Shown here piece after piece: positions 59,117 through 64,000 of a stretch of 64,000 nucleotides of DNA. This stretch comes from Roseiarcus sp963820095 (GTDB lineage Bacteria > Pseudomonadota > Alphaproteobacteria > Rhizobiales > Beijerinckiaceae): contig CAWFZA010000004.1 of the NCBI GenBank assembly GCA_963820095.1, positions 1 through 64,000 of the forward strand. Reading direction: 5' to 3'. Under the pieces are notes generated by a model. The model made no database searches. It worked only from the letters and a program-made list of their open reading frames with translations, and was not told where the DNA came from. A program made the position numbers and the translations under genes. Positions within the stretch are counted from its first letter, which is position 1. Each line of letters starts with the position of its first letter.

Positions 59117-59983
59117 ATGGAGCAGGTCATCGCCAACGGGCTTTATCTCGGCGCGCAATACGCGCTGATCGCGCTCGGCCTGACGCTGATCTTCGCCCTG
59201 ATGAACGTGCTCAACTTCGCGCACGGGCAGATGTACGTGATTGGCGGCTTTGTCACCTACGAAATCTATGGGCTTCTGCATTTGCCGTTTGTCGTGGCGC
59301 TGCTCGCATCCGCGGTGACGCTCGCCGTGATCGGCGGGCTCATCGAGCGCTTCCTGTTTCGAACCGTCATCAAGCGCAGCGAACGCGAGGAGAGCACCAT
59401 GCTGCTCGCCGCCGGCATCGCTTATTTTCTCGACGCCGTGATCTTGCTCGTGTTTGGCGAAAAGCAGCGCGGCGTCCACAAGATCGTGAACGGCGTCCTG
59501 ATCTTGGACAACCTCATTCTGCCCTGGGATCGCATCGTTGTCGCAGGGCTCGCCATCATCTTCATCGTCACCTTCGTCCTGATGATGCAGTTCACCAAGC
59601 CGGGCCGCGCGATGCGCGCGCTGGCGCAGGATCGCGTCGCCGCGCAACTGATGGGCGTGCCGGTCCAGTTCTATGGGCTGGTCGGATTTGCGCTCGGCGC
59701 GATGCTGGCGGGCCTCGTCGGCGGCCTTCTGGTGACGATTACGGGGGTTAATTCCGGCATGGGCGGACCGATCTCGATCAAAGCCTTCATGATGGTGATG
59801 ATCGGCGGCGCGGGCGTCGTCGGAGGCGCGATCGCAGGCGGATTCATTCTCGGCATGTTGGAATCGGTCGGCCTCACCGTCTTGCACGCCTACGGCGATA
59901 TCACCTACCTCGCCATCTTCGTCGCGCTGATGATCTTCCTCGCCGTCCGCCCCAACGGGCTGATGGGTAAACCCTGGGGATGA
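59117..59983 (+). CDS. Branched-chain-type ABC permease (LivH-like)
   Basis: 288 residues, eight or so membrane helices. The start LYLGAQYALIALGLTLIFALMNVLNFAHGQMYVIGGFVTY is the family hallmark, as is RAMRALAQDRVAAQLMGVPVQFYGLVGFALGAMLAGLVGGL (the EAA-like loop). It pairs with the LivM-like permease four bases downstream. The 196-base gap from the binding protein shows no gene. Confidence 0.95.
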   Translation: MEQVIANGLYLGAQYALIALGLTLIFALMNVLNFAHGQMYVIGGFVTYEIYGLLHLPFVVALLASAVTLAVIGGLIERFLFRTVIKRSEREESTMLLAAGIAYFLDAVILLVFGEKQRGVHKIVNGVLILDNLILPWDRIVVAGLAIIFIVTFVLMMQFTKPGRAMRALAQDRVAAQLMGVPVQFYGLVGFALGAMLAGLVGGLLVTITGVNSGMGGPISIKAFMMVMIGGAGVVGGAIAGGFILGMLESVGLTVLHAYGDITYLAIFVALMIFLAVRPNGLMGKPWG

Positions 59984-59987
59984 GCCT

Positions 59988-60971
59988 ATGACGGGGATGC
60001 AGCGGGCCGCGCGCGGCGCGTCAGTCGCGGTGTTCCTCATTCTTGTATTTGTCGTCGCGCCGTTGGCCATCGCCGAAGGGCATCGGGCCGACCTCTACTA
60101 CACCCTGAGTTCAGTCGCGCTTCTGTCGATCGCGAGCGCAGGCGTCTGGCTCACCTTCTACATTGGTCGCATCAACATCGGTCAGGGCGCTTTCTCGCTC
60201 GTCGGCGGCTATGTGTCGGCGATTCTCGTCACGACCTACGGGTTCTCGTTCTGGCTCAGCCTGCCGATCGCGGGACTGTTCTGCGCCGCCGCCAGCGTCC
60301 TTGTCGGTCTGCCGATCCTGAGATTGCGCGGGGTCTATTTCGCTATGGTGACGCTGGTGCTGACCGAGGTCGCCCGGCTCTCCGCCCTGGCGCTGTCGGT
60401 CACGCACGGCGCCAAGGGCATCACCGGCATCCCGGCGCCGGGCGCAATCAGGCTCTTCGGCCTCACGATCATACCGGCTTTCGACACATTCGCCGAGCGC
60501 AACGCCGCGTACTATTTCCTGTCGGTCACATTGATGGTCCTGTGCTTTGCGGGGCTCTGGCGTCTGGTCAATTCACGGATCGGCCGGCTGTTCGCGGCGC
60601 TCAGGCAAAATGAGGACCTCGCATCGTCCATGGGCCTCAACGTGCCGGCGCTCCGCGTCCTCGCCTATGCGATCTCGTCATTTCTTGGCGGCGTCGGCGG
60701 CGCGATCTTCGCCGCCATCGCCCAGTCCATCTATCCGTCAAGCTTCACCGTCACCGATAGCGTCAATTTCATGCTGAACTGCTTCCTTGGCGGGCTCAGC
60801 TACGTATTCGGTCCGATGCTCGGCACACTTGTGCTCTACTTCGGCTGGGATCTCCTGTTCTCCACCGGCCAGTATCAACTTTTGATCTATTCCGGCGTGA
60901 TGATTCTCCTGATCCTCCTGCTGCCGAACGGCCTCCTCAGCGTGCGTCTGCCCGCCCGGCGCGGGAAATAG
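59988..60971 (+). CDS. Branched-chain-type ABC permease (LivM-like)
   Basis: 327 residues. Key pattern: LLSIASAGVWLTFYIGRINIGQGAFSLVGGYVSAIL, RGVYFAMVTLVLTEVARL and GRLFAALRQNEDLASSMGLNVPALRVLAYAISSFLGGVGGAIFAA. It is the second channel subunit of the importer. Four bases separate it from livH and three from livG, a tight operon. Confidence 0.95.
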   Translation: MTGMQRAARGASVAVFLILVFVVAPLAIAEGHRADLYYTLSSVALLSIASAGVWLTFYIGRINIGQGAFSLVGGYVSAILVTTYGFSFWLSLPIAGLFCAAASVLVGLPILRLRGVYFAMVTLVLTEVARLSALALSVTHGAKGITGIPAPGAIRLFGLTIIPAFDTFAERNAAYYFLSVTLMVLCFAGLWRLVNSRIGRLFAALRQNEDLASSMGLNVPALRVLAYAISSFLGGVGGAIFAAIAQSIYPSSFTVTDSVNFMLNCFLGGLSYVFGPMLGTLVLYFGWDLLFSTGQYQLLIYSGVMILLILLLPNGLLSVRLPARRGK

Positions 60972-60974
60972 GCG

Positions 60975-61754
60975 ATGTCGCCTATCCTGCAAGTCAAGAA
61001 TGTAACGAAGCGCTATGGCGGCCTCACCGCCGTCAACGATGTCTCGTTCGACGTCGAGCCGAATGAAATCCTCTCGGTCATCGGCCCTAACGGCGCCGGC
61101 AAGTCGACCATCTTCAAGCTCATCTCTTCCTTCGTGCCGCCGACGCGGGGCGAGGTGACGTTCAACGGCGAAGTGATTTCCGGACTTGCGCCCCACACCG
61201 TCGCGCGCATGGGCGTCGTGCGCACGTTTCAGGAGACGACGATCTTCAAGGGCATGACGGCGCGCGACAGCGTCATCGTCGCTCACCATCTGCGCTCGCG
61301 CGCGACCTTGTTCGGCTTCTATCTCGGCTCCCCGAGGGCGCGGCGCGACGAAGAGGAATTCGGCCGGTCGAGCGACGAGATCCTCGACTTTCTCGGCCTG
61401 GGAGCGGTGAAGCATGAGACGGCGAGCAACCTACCGCAAGGCCATTTGCGCGCGCTCGGCATCGCCGTCGGCCTCGCCGCCAACCCTAAGGTGCTGCTGC
61501 TCGACGAACCCTTCGCCGGCATGAACGCCGACGAGACGAGCCGCGCCGTCCAGATGGTTCGCGCGGTGCGCGAGCGGGGCGTCACGCTCCTGCTCGTCGA
61601 ACACGACATGGCGGCGGTGATGAAGATTTCCGACCGCATCGTCGTCATCAATTTCGGGGTGAAGATCGCCGAGGGAACGCCGGCGGAAATTCGCGCCAAC
61701 GAGAAGGTCATCGAAGCCTACCTCGGCGTCGAAGACGAAACGATCGGGCTCTAG
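60975..61754 (+). CDS. ABC transporter ATP-binding protein (LivG-like)
   Basis: 259 residues with Walker A IGPNGAGKSTIFKLISSF, Q-loop VVRTFQETTIF and Walker B KVLLLDEPFAGMNADET. The signature is NLPQGHLRALGIAVGLA, where the usual SYGQ form is altered to LPQGH. It hydrolyses ATP with LivF to power import. ATG 60975 follows the livM stop by three bases. Confidence 0.94.
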   Translation: MSPILQVKNVTKRYGGLTAVNDVSFDVEPNEILSVIGPNGAGKSTIFKLISSFVPPTRGEVTFNGEVISGLAPHTVARMGVVRTFQETTIFKGMTARDSVIVAHHLRSRATLFGFYLGSPRARRDEEEFGRSSDEILDFLGLGAVKHETASNLPQGHLRALGIAVGLAANPKVLLLDEPFAGMNADETSRAVQMVRAVRERGVTLLLVEHDMAAVMKISDRIVVINFGVKIAEGTPAEIRANEKVIEAYLGVEDETIGL

Positions 61755-61757
61755 GCG

Positions 61758-62480
61758 ATGGCGGCGATGCTCTCCCTCGATCGCGTCGAGCTTTATTACG
61801 ATCATGTCTACGCCTTGAAAGGCGTCTCGATCGAGCTCAATCAGGGCGAGACGGTCGCGCTCATCGGCGCGAACGGGGCCGGTAAGTCTTCGGTCCTGCG
61901 GGCGATCACCGGCCTCCAAAGGGTGCGCAAGGGCGCCATCACCTTCGAAGGCCAGCGCATCGATGGGCTCGACCCCGCCGCGATCGTCAAGCTCGGCATC
62001 GCGATGGTTCCTGAGGGGCGCCGCGTGTTCCCGTATATGAGCGTGCGCGACAACCTGATGATGGGCGCGTTTTCGCGCTCCGAGACGGCCGCCGTGCGCG
62101 CATCGTTCGACGATGTGCTCGTGCGGTTTCCACGGCTGAAAGACCGGCTACGGCAGGCCGCCGGCACGATGAGCGGCGGCGAGCAGCAGATGCTGGTGAT
62201 CGGTCGCGCGCTGATGGCGAAGCCCCGGCTCCTCTTGCTCGACGAGCCCTCGCTCGGCGTCGCGCCCAAGATCGTGCAGGACATCGCCCGCTCGATCGTG
62301 GCGATCAACCGCGACGAGAAGGTCAGCGTGCTGCTCGTTGAGCAGAATTCCCGCATGGCGCTGCGCATCTCGAACCGAGCCTATGCGCTGACGACGGGCT
62401 CGATCGCGCTCTCCGGCGCTTCCGCCGATCTTGCCAGGGATGAGCGCATCCAGCATCTCTATCTCGGCGGCGATCTCTAG
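61758..62480 (+). CDS. ABC transporter ATP-binding protein (LivF-like)
   Basis: 240 residues with Walker A IGANGAGKSSVLRAITGL, signature MSGGEQQMLVIGRALMAKPRLLLLDEPSLGVAPKIV and the VPEGRRVFPYMSVRDNL segment typical of LivF. It is the second ATPase of the importer. The racemase gene follows by nine bases. Confidence 0.95.
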   Translation: MAAMLSLDRVELYYDHVYALKGVSIELNQGETVALIGANGAGKSSVLRAITGLQRVRKGAITFEGQRIDGLDPAAIVKLGIAMVPEGRRVFPYMSVRDNLMMGAFSRSETAAVRASFDDVLVRFPRLKDRLRQAAGTMSGGEQQMLVIGRALMAKPRLLLLDEPSLGVAPKIVQDIARSIVAINRDEKVSVLLVEQNSRMALRISNRAYALTTGSIALSGASADLARDERIQHLYLGGDL

Positions 62481-62489
62481 GTCCAGCAA

Positions 62490-63248
62490 ATGCGAATCCA
62501 TGTCATCAATCCGAACACGACCGTGTCGATGACGCGGAAGATCGGCGCGGCGGCAAAGGCCGCGGCTTCCGCCGGCGTCGAGGTCAGCGCCGCCAATCCC
62601 GATTTCGGCCCTCCCAGCATCGAAGGCTATTTCGACGAGGCGTTCGCGGTTCCCGGGCTCATTGCCGAGATGGCCAAGGTCAAGCAAGCTGACGCCTTCG
62701 TCATCGCCTGCTTCGACGACACCGGCCTCGAGGCGGCGCGCTGCGCGACGCTGGCTCCGGTCGTGGGCATCGGCGAAGCCGCGTTCCACATCGCGAGTTT
62801 GGTCGCGGAGAAGTTCAGCGTGGTCACCACGCTCTCGCGTTCGATCGCGCCGATCGAGCGCAACCTCGCGAAATACGGCCTCGCCGCGCGCTGCGCGCGG
62901 GTCCGCGCCGCCGACGTGCCTGTCCTCGCGCTGGAAGAGCCGGGCTCCCTGGCGCGCAAGGCGGTCGAGCGGCAAATCGAACGCGCGCTGGCCGAAGACG
63001 GGGCCGAAGCGATCGTGCTCGGCTGCGCCGGCATGACCGATCTCGCGCGCGACCTCGAGCAGGCCGCAGGCGTCCCGGTGCTCGATGGCGTGGCCTGCGC
63101 GGTCAGCCTCGCTGAGAGTCTCGCGCGGCTCGGCGTCAAGACCTCGAAGCGCAACACTTATGCGCCTCCGCTGGCCAAGGCCTATACGGGGGAATTTGGG
63201 CGCTTCTCGCCTGCGCCGGCAGCCAACGCCAAAGGCTCCGCCGGCTGA
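62490..63248 (+). CDS. hyuE: Aspartate/glutamate racemase-fold hydantoin (allantoin) racemase
   Basis: 252 residues. The family pattern is MRIHVINPNTTVSMTRKIGAAAKAA, FDEAFAVPGLIAEM and catalytic Cys in VIACFDDTGL (Cys74) and VLGCAGMTDLA (Cys179), the pair that performs two-base racemisation. It interconverts hydantoin or allantoin enantiomers so that stereospecific ring-opening enzymes can proceed. It shares the operon with the importer (nine-base gap). The 258-base gap after it shows no gene that I can support. Confidence 0.9.
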   Translation: MRIHVINPNTTVSMTRKIGAAAKAAASAGVEVSAANPDFGPPSIEGYFDEAFAVPGLIAEMAKVKQADAFVIACFDDTGLEAARCATLAPVVGIGEAAFHIASLVAEKFSVVTTLSRSIAPIERNLAKYGLAARCARVRAADVPVLALEEPGSLARKAVERQIERALAEDGAEAIVLGCAGMTDLARDLEQAAGVPVLDGVACAVSLAESLARLGVKTSKRNTYAPPLAKAYTGEFGRFSPAPAANAKGSAG

Positions 63249-63506
63249 TTCATCGGGGTTCCAAGGGCCAAGATTTCTCACTCTCCCGGCGCGGGAGATT
63301 TGCGCCATGCCGTCAGCGGTCGGATCGCGAGAGGGCTATTCGGCTAAAGCTTTGCGACGCTCCGCCGCCGGTTGAGCCACATGCATTGGAGCCGGCGGCT
63401 GGCTGCGCATCGCTTCAACGCGCGGGGCCTGATCGACGACTGGACCGAGGCTCGCATACCAGTTTCCGTTGACGCGCCGAGGCGAGCCTTCAAGGAGAGT
63501 TGATTC

Positions 63507-64000
63507 ATGGCGGACCAGGTTTTCGTCGGAACCGTCGTCCTCGCCGATCGGACGATCGAGAACGGATATGTGCTTGTTGCGGACGGGGTCGTGCGTCGCG
63601 TAGGCGAAGGTTCCCCGCCGGCTGGCGAACGCCACGGAGGCCCAGCCTCTCTCGTGCTGCCCGGGGCAATCGACGGGCAGGTGCATAGCCGTAGCCAGGC
63701 GGGTCAGGAGGACTTCATCTGGTCGACCCGCAGCGCCGCGTCGGGCGGCGTGACCACGATCGTCGACATGCCCTATGACGACAATTCTCTGATCGCTTCC
63801 GCCGAACGCTTCCGCGACAAGGTCGAAAGCGCCGGAAGACAGGCGCGGGTCGATTTCGCGCTCTACGCCACGGTCGATCCAAGCGAGGGCGCCGCGCGGG
63901 TGAACGAACTGGTCGACGCGGGCGCGGCCGCCTTCAAATTCTCCACCTTCGGCACGCACCCGAAGCGGTTTCCCCGCATTCCCCCGCAGGTCCTCTACGC
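63507..64000 (+). CDS. Allantoinase/dihydropyrimidinase-type amidohydrolase (partial, C-terminus beyond window)
   Basis: The visible 164 residues start MADQVFVGTVVLADRTIENGYVLVADG and continue LPGAIDGQVHSRSQAGQEDFIWSTRSAASGGVTTIVDMPYDDN, a cyclic amidohydrolase fold. GGAGAG precedes the ATG. In typical members the first metal motif is H-x-H (as in GLIDTHVHFR); here it is Q-V-H, so the first His is Gln. Allantoinase would fit the neighbouring racemase, amidohydrolase and ureidoglycolate lyase, but hydantoinase or dihydroorotase-like functions are possible. The rest of the active site (carboxylated Lys, later His, Asp) lies beyond the window. Confidence 0.82.
   Translation, partial: MADQVFVGTVVLADRTIENGYVLVADGVVRRVGEGSPPAGERHGGPASLVLPGAIDGQVHSRSQAGQEDFIWSTRSAASGGVTTIVDMPYDDNSLIASAERFRDKVESAGRQARVDFALYATVDPSEGAARVNELVDAGAAAFKFSTFGTHPKRFPRIPPQVLY

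Overview
The window is GC-rich, densely coded DNA from an alphaproteobacterium. The gene set (ACC deaminase, ECF42 sigma factor with DGPF genes, DHCW cupin, a KdpFABC-DE operon with a micro-ORF ahead of kdpF) fits Hyphomicrobiales (Rhizobiales), perhaps near Beijerinckiaceae or Bradyrhizobium-like soil bacteria; this placement is inference, since no rRNA or tRNA gene is present.

Layout: 1-2073 is the edge of an exopolysaccharide locus (GT2 glycosyltransferase, EpsD-like lipoprotein). 2495-10494 is a complete K+-ATPase operon kdpFABCDE. 10510-14702 is a MarR-controlled EmrAB multidrug pump with a divergent SDR. 14903-18639 holds a small secreted protein, an SDR/LysR pair, ACC deaminase and a VOC protein. 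18640-20640 is a visibly AT-richer island with one three-domain protein: TIR, a macro/leucyl-aminopeptidase-N-like middle domain, and a nucleoside-deoxyribosyltransferase-like C-terminus. It is the best candidate for an undescribed (anti-phage, NAD+-related) system. 20692-30229 is mixed housekeeping and stress genes (MarR-DUF1398, cytochrome b561, UppP, DsbA-like, DnaB, YdeP-type molybdoenzyme). 30505-32863 is an ECF42 sigma factor with two tandem DGPF genes. 33157-43918 is core metabolism and replication (prmA, zwf, desaturase, zapE, polA, NYN-LOTUS).

44125-64000 is mostly a ureide/cyclic-amide nitrogen-scavenging region: a quinone-oxidoreductase-like enzyme, a DHCW cupin, ureidoglycolate lyase, a ribose-type ABC importer, an allantoate/carbamoyl-amino-acid amidohydrolase, the two HyuA/HyuB subunits, an FCD-GntR regulator, a branched-chain-type ABC importer, a hydantoin/allantoin racemase and the start of an allantoinase-like amidohydrolase. 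A shared inverted-repeat motif in two divergent promoter regions suggests one regulon. Together they could import a cyclic ureide, racemise it, open the ring, remove the carbamoyl group and end at glyoxylate plus urea.

Many conserved genes, including dnaB and polA, are split by single-base indels, mostly +1, with homology intact on both sides. Because dnaB is essential, most of these are probably consensus errors rather than real lesions. They cluster strongly in 50.5-56.6 kb. CDS coordinates below span the whole reconstructed gene. All functional names are from reading motifs and family resemblance; no database search was run.
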